Assembly: GCF_002288925.2 (NCBI RefSeq)
Contig: NW_022098021.1
Span: 6,512,138 to 6,576,137 of the forward strand
Source of the DNA: Delphinapterus leucas
Taxonomy: Eukaryota > Chordata > Mammalia > Artiodactyla > Monodontidae
Direction of reading: 5' to 3'
DNA: 64,000 nt
Within the stretch, counting starts at the first letter, position 1. The number at the start of each line of letters is the position of its first letter. A program made the translations under genes and the position numbers. The notes beneath the pieces were generated by a model. That model was not told the origin of the DNA, searched no databases, and saw only the letters and a list, made by a program, of their open reading frames with translations. Below, piece by piece: positions 17,801 through 31,427 of this stretch.

Positions 17801-20800
17801 GCCGAGCCAGCACTGCTTCTTCCTTTTTCAGTCTCAGCACCTACCCGTCGCCTCTGCCTCACAGAAGCAGGGGGCACACACTCCCCGGAAGCTCTGCGTT
17901 CCCGTCACAAGGCAGTCGTGAACTGACACCTTGCCAGACACTGTGAATGCTGCCTACTTAACCACACAACCTTTCCAACATTGTTTACCCAAATCCAAGA
18001 ATGACAAGAGCCGAGCAGCCGGCGGGAGATCCAGTAAGTCCTTCTTCATGAAAACCAGATACAATCTGGAAACGTTTCCTCCTAAAGCCAGCAGGATGTG
18101 ATTAGAGAGTCTTTATGTCTCTGGACGGCATTTCCATCACTAGGGAGGCCACGCTTTATCAGGACACATGCCCGGTTTTGTGTGCAGAAACACGTTACAA
18201 CAGAAATGCGTGTTCCGTCAGGAGCTCCGAGCTCCTCTGACACATACCTTAGCCAGACTTATTCTCCAGGATGTAAAGAAAACAAAGTTCTCTCCCTGGT
18301 TCACAGCGACATGAAACCGAGCGACGTACAAACTCTGGGGGGAGGGTCCAGGGGGAGACTCGTCACCTCGGCCCTCCAGTGCAGGGTCCACGACCCTGAG
18401 CCCCACAGGGGCCCGGTCCTGAGCGGGGAGGCTTCATCAAGCCGTGCGCGTGTGAACTGTGGGCACTTCACCTGGGCCTTGACGACCGTTACCAAACTGG
18501 CTCTCCAATCTCAAATGGAAAAGAAATGTCTTAAATACACTTCCCCTAAGACAGGGCTCAGACTGACTCTCACAACATTGCCTCTTCAATTCTCTAGGCC
18601 TCTAAGGCATCCTGAAAGGTCAATTAGTTTTCGGTGGCTCCTTCTAGAAACGTCCTCTTTCAAAATGCCCCAGGACACCTGGCATCTGGAACCAGAGCAG
18701 GCAGGGGGTTCCTGCCAGGCTGATCTAATTCCGCTGCACAGTCAGACCGTTATTCTTCCATGTACTCAGTTACTCACTCAACAAACCCTAACACACCCAG
18801 GCAGCGCACCGATTTACCCGTAAGCCTGCGCCTACCTTAATCCCCAAATGCCTGTAATTTCCTCCCTTCCCCCAGTCTTCCCACCGTCACAAGCAACTCT
18901 GAAAAAACTCGGAATTTCCAGAAAATGCACTGGTTCAAAAGTAAAGAAGGTGTGAAAAATCAGGGACAGTCTCCCAAAACTGAGCTGAAGAAGAGACTCT
19001 TGGGGAGCTGGGGTCCACTGGAAACCAGCACTGCTCTACACGACACCAGCTCTTCGCCAGACACACACACGAGGTCATTTCGTCCTCACCAGAAACCAGC
19101 ACAGGTTTAGGAAAAACGAAGTGGTTCACAGGTTATTCAAAAGCTGGGAGAGAGAAACTTGTAGATCCGTGTTTCTGTGCTATGCATTGTGCGGGACATA
19201 CGTGAACTTTAAGGTTCACCTCCCACCTTTCAGCAGGTCACACCCTGACCTGCCTGGGAGACGAAGCTCAGGCCCACTGCGCCGCAGGTGATCCTGGCCA
19301 GACTGCACAGGTGAGGCTGGGCCGGGGTGTGGGGAGCTGGACCGGCCAGGGCCGTGCGCCTAGGAAAGTCACGGGTGGGCAGCTGAGGGGTTCACACTCG
19401 AGATGTCAAAGTTTCGTGCAGAGGAAGGGCATCAACAACCTACACCGGGAGGATTAATCAGGTCTTGTGCAGGACAGACTAGAGGGTAACGGCCTTCTGT
19501 ACTTGGGTAGCAAATCGATATGTTCCCCTTTGAGCAGGGTATTTTAATCCAACTAATGAAGCCCCTTTGCGCAAGCAAATGCTATATTCTTTCATATGTA
19601 CCAGCATTTGTTTCCCGTCCCTGTTTTCTCCCCTCAGAGCCCTGAACTATTCCCAGCACCCACGCCCTGGTTACCATGGGGATTATCTGCGCGGGGTGGG
19701 GTGCGCCCTGCAGGAATAACCCGTAGTAGGAAATGCATGTTTTATGATGGGTCTTGCTGGCGTACTGGCAACCTACTTTCACTGGTGACCAAAACTTCAG
19801 ACACTCACCCCCAAGAGAAGAGCATTTACAATTTGAAAGAAACACCACGGCCTCCCTCGTGGCTCGCCACCTCACCTGTTTTCCTGCCACAAGGTTTCCT
19901 CTCACATCACACACTTAGAGGACACGTCCAGTGGGTGGTAACAGAATGCCTCCGTTACAGAGAACGTGATGCCGTTTAGCCCAAGTCACTGTGAGGCATC
20001 GGAAGCAAAGGGCCAGTTGCACGAGGGCCTGTGAATACCGGAATGCAGGACCGAGTGACCAAAGGCCAGGAGAGAGTGGGCCAGAGGATAAGGCTGAGCC
20101 CGAGACGGAGAAAGCAGCCCAGAGTGCTGGACACGAGACCAGAGCTGGCCGGTGGTGCTGAGTGTGAAGGGGCTGTTTTCCTGCACGTCAGATGGACCGT
20201 GTGTACACCATATGTCACAGGCAGAGCCCCCAGCTCTGCTGTAATGGACACTCCAGTGCAATAACCTTAAGGACAGGCTGTCCCTCCAGAATGTCACCCG
20301 AACGTGACCCCAGGGCCTCGCCATAAGCCAACGTTCAATGTCCGGACTGCAGTGAACTGAAATTCTCCCTTCTCTGGTCCCCACTTAATGACACTTAGAA
20401 CCCACATCATCAGAGAACGAGGAAACACAGCACAGACTTCTCCTAACGCTTTTAAGGAATTCTTAAAGGCTGAAAATAGAAGTTGCAACTTATGCCCCAA
20501 ATAATGCTCTCTACACGCCCCACTGCACAGAAAGACCCACGAAGAGGGCGCCTGCCTTCTTTCTAGAAATTCACAGCCGCATCAGTCACCTGAGACTCAG
20601 GGTCACATTTTCCTATACAAAAATGGGACAAAGCCACCACTGGGTTCTAAAGCAGCTCACAAAAAGCAGTTTAACCCGAAACGTTCCTGAAGTGCATCCG
20701 AGCTCTCTGGAGCTGCCCACTGCCCAGCGGGGTCAGTGAGGGCACAGGGACACCGACGTGGGTTGGGAGAATAAATGGATCCTGTAGAAGTTGTGATCCT

Positions 20801-23436
20801 TTAATAGCTGTAAAGTCATGGGTCACTGTGGAAAAAAGAAAGGAGCAAAACAATTTTTCACCAAAATGAATATCAGATGGGAGCACATTTAATCCCTCCT
20901 CTCAGGGCAAGGAAAGGTGATCTGCGGTGGACGGTGTCTAAGGTGGCCCGTGGCCCACGCCCCCTGGTGGGAGTGGGAGTGGGGTGGGAGCTGGGGCTTG
21001 CCTCTCCCAGCAGAACCTGGCAAAGGGGAGGGATGTCACCCCACAATTATGTGATACTATTTAAGGCTCTGTCTTACCAGCTTGAGGAAGTGAGTGGCCA
21101 CACTGGGAAAACCCAAGCGGCAGTCAATGTGGCCTCCAAGTCAGCCAGCGAGAGACTGGGGCCCTAAGTCCCAAAACCATGAGGACATGGATTTGGCCAA
21201 CAACCCAAGGAAGCCTGGACACAGATCCCATCCCCAGCTGAGCCTTCAGCTGAGAACCAGGTCCTGGTCCACAGCCTGGCTGCAGCTTCACGGTGCTCCA
21301 GGCACCTCGCTAGCTAAGCCACGCTCTGACTCCCGACCAGATGAACCATGAGAAGACAGATGTCTTAGGCCCCTAAGTCTGCGGTGTGTGTGCAGTGACA
21401 GCTGACTAATCCATGGTCCAGACAGCCACGAGATAACAAGTGAGTCTGCATTCACTTTCTCTTTAAACCTTCAAGGACCCACAAACCAGAGCCCAACGTT
21501 TCTTTAACTTTCTCTGCTTCAGTGATGGAGTTAACCTTTAATTCACCTGAAACTATTTTTTCTTGGTTAAGGCGGAATGATTTGAAAGGAATTTCCTCTT
21601 TCTGGAAGAATGGTGTACATTAAATAGCTATTATTTCACTTTTAAAAAATGGTGTTTCTACCCTGTGCCCCTCTTTTAGGACTTGCAGGAGCTACAAAGA
21701 TAAGGAATATGCTGTCCCTGCTCTCAGGGTGCTCGCAGCCTGGAAAAAAGACCAAATTAGCCATCCATCCATCCAACAAGTATTTATCTGACGGACACCT
21801 GCTATATGCCTCTCCCTTCCCTGTGCTATAGGGAAAAAACAAAGTTCCCTGCTCTCCTGGCAGGAGAAGACAATACAACAAACCAAAGAGCACAAACAGG
21901 CGGCAGAGACCCGAGCCCTCCGGAGACACGTCACCTCCGCTGCCACCTGGCACCTGGCCTCTTCACTCAGGAAGGGCGCCGTCACGGTGTGGCCGGTGGG
22001 CTGTGAAGTCCCCTGATTTAGACACGGTTCAGGACCTGCCCGAGCACTAGGAACCATCCAGGGCTTCCCCAGACACCTCATCACGGCCCTGCCGCCCCGA
22101 GAAGCCAGCAACCTGAGGCTCTTCACTCAAATGTGAACACTCCCCGCAGCCTGGGTGCCAGGTAACAGAGGAAGGGGCTCTAGGAGAGGCTGAGCAGCAG
22201 AGAGGAGGGGATGCAGCGTGAACAACTCTCACTTAAGCACTTCTACTAAACAGGTGCTGAAAACGAGGAGGAGAGACCAGGCTGCTCAAGGCTCACGATG
22301 GGACGCGCTCCCACTTCCCTGCTGCACGGATCTAACCTGACCCTTCGGGGAAGTGCGCCCGGGAACCTTTGCTTCTGACATTTACAAGCTGCAACAGCCT
22401 CCTAAACAAGGTGCTCACTCAGAGCATCGACCTCTCGGGAAGGAGGAGCTGGGGAGCCACGCCCGTCCCTGAGAGGCGCCTCCATGTGGCAAAGGTCACG
22501 GCTACACGTCCACCAAGCCGCCTGATGAAGGACTCAGAGGGCTGCAGATCCTGATCGTGTGTGCGTTCTTAATACGGCTCCATACTCGGAAGTAACAATA
22601 TGAACGGCCCCAAATGACTGGAAGATTGCAGGGCGGCGGGGGAGTCAGGTGCAGTTCTTTTACACACACACAGCTGAAAACCCCTTGTGATAAATGAAAC
22701 AGTGACGATAATGACTGTCTGCACACTCAGCGACCCTGTTTTCTTAACCAAAACCTAAGCAGAGCAACAGCTTTCCAGCATTTTTACCGTAGAATCCTTT
22801 CCCCAAACTACACCCTATGCTAAACCCAAATACAAGCATCAGGGGAAGGTGGACCCACTCTTATGTAAAGGGACAAGGGGTGAGCAGCCCCCCTGCTGGC
22901 CTTGACCTTCCCCGCCCTGCTCCTGTGCCCCACCCCTGCCCAGGACTCCAGGGCTCCAAGGACCAGCCCGAAATACACCGACCTACAGCAGGTCGTTATA
23001 GCCCCTGAACCCAAGAACGAGCTACGGGAGAATTCTTAAGGACAAGAATGACAAGCAGAGGAGTGAGAGGCACAGGAGCAAGACAAGAAGCTTGGGAGCA
23101 GAATGGAAGGTGGAACTGGCCCTTGACCTTGAGAAACCACAAAGTCTCCCAGAGTCAAAGGCAGACACGGAGCGGATGCATCACGGCCGAGGCTCTGTGG
23201 CCGCCCACGGGGCACAGTCCCTCCAAGGGCTGCAGATCAGGCGGCGCCCGGAGTGAGGGAACATCCTCTCCCCACGGAGCCCTGCACCGAAGGCCTTGCT
23301 GTTGCAGGACGTTAAGAGGTCTGTACGAAGCAGAAGTGCAGGTAAGAATTCAAGAACCCATTAGAGTGAAAAGACAAACCTTTACTGGTGAGTCGATGGG
23401 ATGGAAGAGCTGGATGGGCGCAGCAGTGAGACATTA

Positions 23437-23765
23437 AAAAGACAACTTAGGGGGGCTTCCCTGGTGGCGCAGTGGTTGAGAGTCTGCCTGCCAATGCAGG
23501 GGACACGGGTTCGAGCCCTGCTCCGGGAAGATCCCACATGCCGCAGAGCAACTGGGCCCGTGTGCCACAACTACTGAGCCTGCGCATCTGGAGCCTGTGC
23601 TCCGCAACAAGAGAGGCCGAGATAGTGAGAGGCCCGCGCACCGCAGTGAAGAGTGGCCCCCGCTCGCCACAACTAGAGAAAGCCCTCGCAAAGGAACGAA
23701 GACCCAACACAGTCAAAAATGAATAAATAAATAAATTAAAAAAAAAAAAAAAGACAACTTAGGGC
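23437..23765 (+). mobile_element. CHR SINE with target-site duplication
   Basis: CHR element whose body starts GGCTTCCCTGGTGGCGCAGT near 23455 and runs to an A-rich tail of about 15 A near 23750. It is flanked by the duplication AAAAGACAACTTAGGG on both sides. The 3' half contains a longer variant ('gtggcccccgctcgccacaa', 'gacccaacacagtcaaaaat') than the copy at 16.9 kb, so it belongs to a different CHR subfamily. Antisense to SLC7A1. Together with the reversed copy at 26.9-27.2 kb it forms an inverted SINE pair in the pre-mRNA. Confidence 0.94.
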
Positions 23766-25912
23766 TTAGTTATCAGTTAACTTAAAAAGCCAGTGGCCAG
23801 CGAAACCCCTAAATGAGTAACATTCCAGCAGAAAAGAGCAGACTCCCCTGCCGGGGTGCTGACAGGCAGACCGTACCTGGCCTGTGGCGTGAGGACTGTC
23901 ACCTTGTCACCCGAGGATCCCTGGGTCCTAGAGCGAAGACGTCTCAGGAGGGACGAGACAGGGCTGCAGGCTCCTGGGAGGCAAGGAAGAGACGTTAGAC
24001 TCCATCTTTTCTGACCCCAGAACCTCCAAGCCTGCGGCCATCGCAGGGAGGAAAGATTCTGTTCAGCTCAGCATCCGGAAGGCAGACGAGGTCCCACCAC
24101 GGGGACAGAGCAGCACGCGGGGAGCACCGCTGGGGAGAAGATGGGAAACCAGACCAGACGGCCTCCAAACCAGAGGTTCTACCCCGCCACCGCTACAAAC
24201 GTGGGGTCATGTCTAAGTAAGGACGACAGCAAAGCATCTTCCAGACAGGCTACGCCCACACATCCAGGACACAGAGGTGGAGCTGTGCGCGCTCTGCGGC
24301 CCTGCGAGGGGCCAGCCCGGGGAGCGAGTGCTCTCCTGACGCTGGCATTGAGAACCGAGGTCAGCAGGGGCAGAAAGCCTCAGCTGCGTCCTCCAGGAAA
24401 CGCGGGACTCCAACCTGTGCGATCGGCCCCTCTCCTGTCCTTGCTGGCACGTGCAGTGTCAGGGCACCAGTGCAGAGCGTAAGCACTAGTACACCACCCT
24501 CGCGGGCCCTGCGCAGCCACCTGCCCGTGACTTCCGATGGGCCACACACTGCTCCGACGCGGGGCGTGCTCTGTCACCACATGCCGGGGCAGCGGCCTGC
24601 AGTCCCGGAAGGCATGAATGCGGTGACGGTCACTCCTCACAGGGGCATCCAGGAAGAACCTCCTGGACGAGTGGCATAAAAAGTCCTCTGTCTTCCCAAC
24701 TGCGGCGTCCCTACTCTACACAGGCTCATGCACCCACCCACCCAGGAGCTGGGGTGGTTTAGCTAAGCTTCCTGCGTACGACTCTGCACCTGATGTGAAC
24801 CCAGGTGCGGATTAGTGCTGAGCCAAAAGCTCACGTGAAGATGCTCATCAGCAGCTCAAGCTGCATCACTTCAACGCAGCAAAGCAGGTTTCCAGCGGCT
24901 GCAGCCAACCGCTCCACCCCACCAACACCTTCTGTATATTGATTCTGTGCTAATGTCTCAGCCTTTGCCACTTCCCACTTTGAAAATGTCCAAACCTACA
25001 TGAAAGCTAATGCACATATTTACACACTTTTCATCTACATTTGCCAATACGTAACATTTTGCCACATCTGCTCTATCGTTATGTAAATATACACTTTTCT
25101 CACGCACCGTCTGATACTGAGCTGTAATAGCTAATATGACACTTGACCTCTAAGTACTTTGGTAACTCCCAAGGATGAAACTCACCCACATAACTGTAAC
25201 GTCACTTGTTAGAAACCGAATATTCATTCAGTAGCCTCTAAAACACAGCCCACGATCAAATGTCCAAAACCAACAACATACTGGCATTTGTCTGTCATGG
25301 GCCAAGTACCACAAGAGCAGTGAGAGAAACGAAGATGAGTTAAGGCCCAGGTTCACAGCCCAGGGGGAGACAGACACACAGATCCTTCCTGGGAGCTGGG
25401 CACAAAGGGGGAGCTGACTCACACGCGAGTCTCTGTCTTGGCAGAAGAGAAAGTGATGGCTCCACCTGAAGACCTCAGCAAAGGTCTCTGCAATTTGGGG
25501 CTTTTCAGAGGATGAGGTTACCCAACTTACACGCAGAGAGCGGGAACGGAACACAAAAACGGAGAGGCTAGAATATGACAGCCAGAACAGTGCCGCCCAA
25601 CCCCAAAATGTCCAAAGCCTACCTCTGGGAACTTGTGACTACGTCAGGTTACATGACAGGGAGGCTGCAGAAGGAACGAAGGTGCTCATCAGCTGACCTT
25701 GGATGAGACGCTCCCGGGGTGGGTCTGATATGTAATCCCCAGGGTCCCTGAAGGGTGGGGGAGGGGGCGGGCAGCCTCCAGAAGCCCACAAAGGCAAGGA
25801 ACTGGATTCTCTCGAGAGCCCTAAGAAAGGAACACACCCTCCCAACACCTGGACGTGAGCCCAGTGAGACCTATTCTGGACTTCTGACCTGCAGAACTGA
25901 AGACTAATATTA

Positions 25913-25972
25913 GGTTGGCCAAAAAGTAAGGTGTTAACGGAACATCCCGAATGAACTTTTTGGCCAACCCAG
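25913..25972. mobile_element. mariner-type MITE hairpin, copy 1
   Basis: A 60-bp palindromic element flanked by TA dinucleotides, as expected for Tc1/mariner insertion. The left arm GGTTGGCCAAAAAGT (25913-25927) is matched by the right arm ACTTTTTGGCCAACC (25955-25969) as a perfect 15-bp inverted repeat. The body is short, with no transposase. Such short mariner derivatives are common in cetartiodactyl genomes. A second copy lies at 37.6 kb. Confidence 0.85.
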
Positions 25973-26917
25973 TAAATTTGTGTTGTTTTAAAGCCTTTTT
26001 TTTTTTTTTTTCACGTAGAGGCTTGAAACAAGGCTGGAAACTGTCAAAGTGCTCAGGGCTGGGGCCGAGTCATCGAGTCCAGCTGCCAAGAACCATGATA
26101 GGATCTGTATTTTAGGAAGAAAGCCCCGGAATGAACGGAACAGAATCCGGAAGGAAAACAACTGGCGATGCTTGTTGCCGAGGATAGAATTTGAGCTTTC
26201 AAGCAAAAATCCTAGAACTGTGGAAAACCGGTACCTGTCACCAAGATCTCAGTCGACAGCTTCCCCAAACTTAGAGTTTTCTGAAGACTTTGGTGGTGAT
26301 GTTAACAAATGTGTTTCTAGAAAACATATACGATGAAATCTGTCAACGCTTAGATCTGGATCATTCAGTGAAACAGTCACATCCACCGAAACAGAATCAC
26401 AGATGGGTAAAAGATTGATTAAGTACAAAATAGACCCATTTCAGAGTACAAAAAGCTCAGGGATATGGTTTCAGACTCCACGGGGTACCAGCTACCACCT
26501 GTCGAGTTTTTGTGCGGTACCAAAAAATCTCCACAATCACCTGAAAAGGCTACTAAAGTACTCTTCCTCTTCCAAGTACAGATCTGCGGCCACATTTTCT
26601 TTATGTATTTCAACTAAAACAGTACATCAAAACTGAATGAGGTATAATCAGACATAAGAACAAAGTGGCCTTCTGTCAAGCCAAACATTAAAGAGATTTG
26701 TAAATATGGAAAACACCACCACTCTTATTAAACTCTTTTTGTTTTGGAAACTAGTTGTTTTCCATAACAAATGTTACTTGTTAATGTAAAATCGTTTAGT
26801 GTTATTGTTACTTTTTGCAGGACTAATACATAAGTATTTTAAGTTGTTCTGAATTTTAATTTGTAATGTGATACATACAACCCACATAAGCGAAAGTTCT
26901 GTGGAGTTCTCAACAAT

Positions 26918-27243
26918 TTTTTTTTAATTTTATTTATTTACTTACTTACTTATTTATTTTATTTTTTGCTGCGTTGGGTCCCCGTTGCTGCGCGCGGGCT
27001 TTCTCTAGTTGCGGCGAGCGGGGGCTACTCTTCGTTGTGGTGCACAGGCTTCTCATTGCGGTGGCTTCCCTTGCTGCGGAGCAGGGGCTCTAGGCGCCTG
27101 GGCTTCAGTAGCTGTCGCACGTGGGCTCAAGAGCGCAGGCTTCGTTGTCCCACGGCATGTGGGATCTTGCCGGACCAGGGCTCGAACCCTTGTCCCCTGC
27201 ACTGGCAGGTGGACTCTCAACCACTGCGCCACCAGGGAAGCCC
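26918..27243 (-). mobile_element. CHR SINE, reverse orientation
   Basis: Full-length long-form CHR element on the minus strand, sense to SLC7A1. On the plus strand it begins with a T-rich/ATTT-repeat tail (about 26918-26966) and ends 'ccactgcgccaccagggaag' near 27239. Flanks 'tctcaacaa' and 'cctcaataa' are a plausible, diverged target duplication. Many mutated CpGs suggest moderate age. Confidence 0.92.
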
Positions 27244-29693
27244 CTCAATAATCTTTGAGAGTGAAAAGGGTCCTGAGATCAAACAGCTTGAGGACCGCTG
27301 CTTTAGGGATGCCACACGGTGTGGACTCAGCCAGGCTGACACAGGCCCCGTCAGCAGAGCTGCCCTCCTGCTTCCTTAGGCAGGACGAGGCAGCCTGAGA
27401 GGGAGCCTCATTCTGCTCACATTTCCCTGTCATGGTATCAAAGCAGTTAATGCCAAACTGAAGTGCTAAAGAAAGGCCTGCCGTACATTAAACCAGGCTG
27501 AACCCACCAGGATTAATGGGATTGGAATGCATAGTAATAAAACTCATTAGCACTGCTTTTCTTTAATCCAAGAATGTTTCAACCGATTTGTTCTACTTCG
27601 GATTTGAAAAATTTCACTTGTTAAAAACAGGGTAGTGAGAATGCTACAACCACCTCATACCTAAAGAATGTGATTTCACTCCTTTCATAAGTACAGCAAG
27701 CAGCATTCCAACACCACCCTTGCCGGGCCTCCAAGGGCACAGACACTGCACAGGTGTGACCATGACACCACGTGGCTCTGTGTAACAGGGGACACCCACA
27801 CACTGCTGGGAAATACATACATAGAATAACCCGAAAACATCAGCCAACGTACTTCCACTGAATAGTTTCCACTGAATAATTCCAAAGGAATCAGGTCTTC
27901 CCATCAAGTACGTTGATGGCAACTACTAAACAGGTTTTTGGCTTTATTGAACACGACGCCCAACTCTGGGGCGGCTTAAACAGCTGCTCTGCCTTTGAAT
28001 GAGTTTGCGTATTGTTCTTCATGCCACAAACGTCTCTGAGTGCCAGCTACACTTCTGGAAACCAGAGATGCAGCGGTGAACTAACTAGGCCAAAATCCTG
28101 CCTCGGCAGAATTTACATTCTGCGACTAGGAACACGTCTTTGAAAAATAAGGATGCATGAAATATCAACAGGAGGTAGCACGCTTCTGAGCTCCTAAAGC
28201 AATTCCATGAAATTATTAGAAATAAGATGAGCCCCCCCCATTATACGAGCGAATGCTCCAGCCCATGAGAAGGTGAGATATGAAGGTCATTGTAAGGAAT
28301 GAAGCTATAAGAACAGAGTTCAACGCAGTTAGGGGAATTCTGTTAAGTCTTCTGACTGCAACCAAGCACTGTGGCAAGAACAGAGCTCCCTGGCTGGCCT
28401 CGAGCCCCTGGAACAGACAAGGACCTCCCAAGGGGATGCATGGGGGGTTGGAAGCCTGGAAGGAGGGCATCTGTAGTTTAAAAAACAAATATTTTAATTA
28501 AATTTTTTCTTTGGTATGAATAGTTTTGAAATTTCAGCACGAGATTTTTGTTTGTTAAAAGGGAGCATGGACTCAGAGGCTGACGAGTACCGCGAAGAAG
28601 TTAATATCCTTCCTGTTCAAGGAAAGAGAGGGATGAGGGACTCAAAACCTGAGTGGGGGAGAGAGGCCTCCAGGCATCACCCAAGGATCCAAAACTGTCC
28701 TCAGAGACGCTCGCACTTTGTTCCCCTTTCCGTTATGACCCTGCAGGACGGGCGCCATGGGGCTGCATCAAGAACTGACATCACGGCAGCTGCTCCTGCC
28801 ATGTGCCGAGAGCTGGTGACTCCGACATGGCCTTCCAGACCACCAGAACCTGGGAGCGATCCCCTCTGTCCTGAGCCTTCCAGTCTTGAAGCTCTGCATT
28901 TGGCATTTATCCAGAAAGGAGCCGACTGTCATAGACTGAAATAATACACTCACGAGGGGCCGACCTGGCCGGTACCGGAAACCACAGTACTTTTACACAT
29001 CGTGTCCCCAGCCTTCCCCGCGACCCACACCTCCTGCCGCCCAGGGCTCTATGAGGGCAGGCCATGCTCTTGTTCACAGGTGCTCAGTGAGAAAGGACTG
29101 GCTTCCACCTGAGGACAGGGGGCTCGTGATGACGGGGGGTCTTACAGCTATTGCTAAATCCGTTCCCCAGAATGGATTCCAGCGTCCACTGAGACTGTGA
29201 CTATATCACCTCTTCCCACAATTTCCATTGTCCACCCTGTTTCCACCTTTACTGGGGACCAACACCAGTTTCTGTCCACCCGCTAAGGCAGCAATAACAT
29301 TTAAACATAAAAGCTGTTTGAAAGACCTCACAATATATATAGCCACCTGTGGTTCTACAATGCTTATTAGGGGGGAAAAAAGTTACAAATTCTAAAGGAA
29401 ATGTGGTCAAAGAAGTAACAGCAAGATATTAATCCCACTCCCAGCCCTTCAACAATTAACATTACTCCCGCCAGTTCTGCACCAAGGAAAAGACCACAAT
29501 TTGATAGATCATCCTTCCTTTGAGACGCAAGATACTCCACGACAAGGACACTGAATCCTTCTCGGCTGTGCGCTGCAGCAGGCCAGGCGAGGCCGTGCTG
29601 CCCACGGGCGTAGATCTCCCGGGGAGGCTCAAGGAGGGAGGGGGCATCCAGAGAGCCTGGGGGGCTGGGGGCACCGAGTCGGGGGCTGTAGGG

Positions 29694-29915
29694 CAGTGGT
29701 TCTCAACTGGGGGTGATTTTGCCCCCCAAGGACCACTTGGCCATGTCTGGAGACAGCTTTGTCGTCACAGCTGACAGAGGGTGGTGCTGGCATGTAGCGG
29801 GCAGAGGCCAGGGACACTGCTGGACATCCTCCAGTGCCAGCACAGTCCCCACCAACAGAAGGGTGCAGAGCGCCGAGGTGGGGGGAACCAGCCGTGCTGT
29901 GCAGAGCTGTGAGCG
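29694..29915 (+). repeat. hAT-type nonautonomous DNA transposon relic
   Basis: Begins 'gcagtggttctcaactgggg', a terminal sequence typical of hAT-Charlie MER elements, and continues 'gtgattttgccccccaagga' and 'ggccatgtctggagacagct', followed by 'ggcagaggccagggacactg'. The order matches a common MER family; I cannot name the subfamily with confidence. Confidence 0.6.
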
Positions 29916-31129
29916 AAGTGCTCCACAGATGCAGTTTTGTAATAAGCGAACTGGTTTTTAAAATATTTTAAAGTAATGTTTTACTCTTAAAAAACCTACA
30001 AATAATGCCTGCGATTAAAGATGTATTCATAAGAAAGCAAAACGTTGTCACCACGTCGCTGGAAAACCCTCGATGTCCCCAAACCAGGGCTGAGAATTAC
30101 TAAGAGGCAAGCAGACAAAGGAAAAGGTACAAGATGAAAAAAACGTGCCGAGGACTAAGACGAGCTGCGCTTCTTAATCCAGGTTCTAAGAGTGAACCGG
30201 ACCCTGAAGTTCTGCGCGAGCTCGTTCACCCTGCGTCACGTGGACATGCTCAAAAGTCCGTGGGGACGGGACCAATGGCGGGGGCCCCCTGAGAGAGAAA
30301 GGAACCGGGCACCCGCCACGCGGTCCCGTCAACGCTTCACAGGTGCGGGGCGGGGCTCAGGACAGGTTAAGTACCTGGAGCGGCTGTCAGGCTCCACCGC
30401 CGCCCTTGTTATACTGTGTCAGTGTCTGCGTGGGGAGGACGCCCAGACTCTGCGGTTCTGGAGGAGCACAAAGAGGGGGCGCGGTCCGCACGCAAGGACG
30501 GCGGCTTCCATCCCAGAAACGCTCCGCCTGCCAGTGAGCAGCCAACCTCTATTTTTAACACCTGACAATTTGAGAGGCGAAATCTTACCTTCTAAGAGTT
30601 GGGCAGGACCACCTGGCCACCTAACTCAGAAATCGCCGCAGACTGTAAAAGGGAAAACTGAGCAGGGCAGGAAAGCGGTGGGGAGAGAGAGGAGGGGGAG
30701 CCACGGAGGGCACGCTGACTTTCCATTCAGTCATTTCCCTCCGACACGGCCACCCAACTCCACCTCCGGTCCAGCAGTAACCGGCAGGCATCTGCCGTCA
30801 GGTGTCTCCGCAAGGACGGCAGCAGCGATCGTGGCGACTGGCGTTTACTCTAGGTGCCTACTCGGTCCCACCCAGACCGAGCTCTGACGTTTACACAGCT
30901 AGCACAACCCACTGCTCTTACGGAAAAGCAGCTTCCTAAAGCAGGTAGAAAGCAGAGCCCCGGCTCAAACCTCAGCGCGTCTATAACCACTCTGAGGCTC
31001 CTGAATTATCTTTCATGCTACTGAAACTCTACATGAGGCTTCCAGTAGGTCCCCGAGGACAACGGGCCGTGTGATTACAGTAAAACTTTAATTAGACACA
31101 AGGATGACCCTCCCACTTCGCAAGCACAG

Positions 31130-31345
31130 TCAGAGGCAGTGGAATGAGGAGAAATCGTTTTCCGAAGACAACCTGGCCTTTCAACCCCTGACTACCTGAA
31201 TGAGCTTTTGCAGATTACTCTGAACCCCAATTTCCCCACTTCTGCAATGAGGAAACGACTGTCAAACTCACAGAACTGCTTAAAAATCATTGGAAATTGA
31301 GATTATGCCTATAAATACATCAAGCACTTCTTAAAATCAATTCAT
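31130..31345 (+). repeat. MIR-like fragment
   Basis: Divergent match to MIR: 'cagtggaatgagga' at the 5' side, then 'cagattactctgaacccc' and 'aatttccccacttctgcaat', the usual positions of the 'cttaacctctctgagcctc' and 'agtttcctcatctgtaaa' phrases. Low-confidence assignment. Confidence 0.4.
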
Positions 31346-31427
31346 TGTTGAAGGCTTTCTCTGAGTAAGTGACGTAACTTCAGAAATACTTTCTCTTCAT
31401 TTCATACTGTTTCCAACTGCACTGGCT

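Noticed and set aside
30192..30887. 231-codon plus-strand frame
   Set aside because: The start is GTG and the composition is that of a CpG-rich intron; no domain or homology recognised. Mentioned only as one item to check with 18098-18823.
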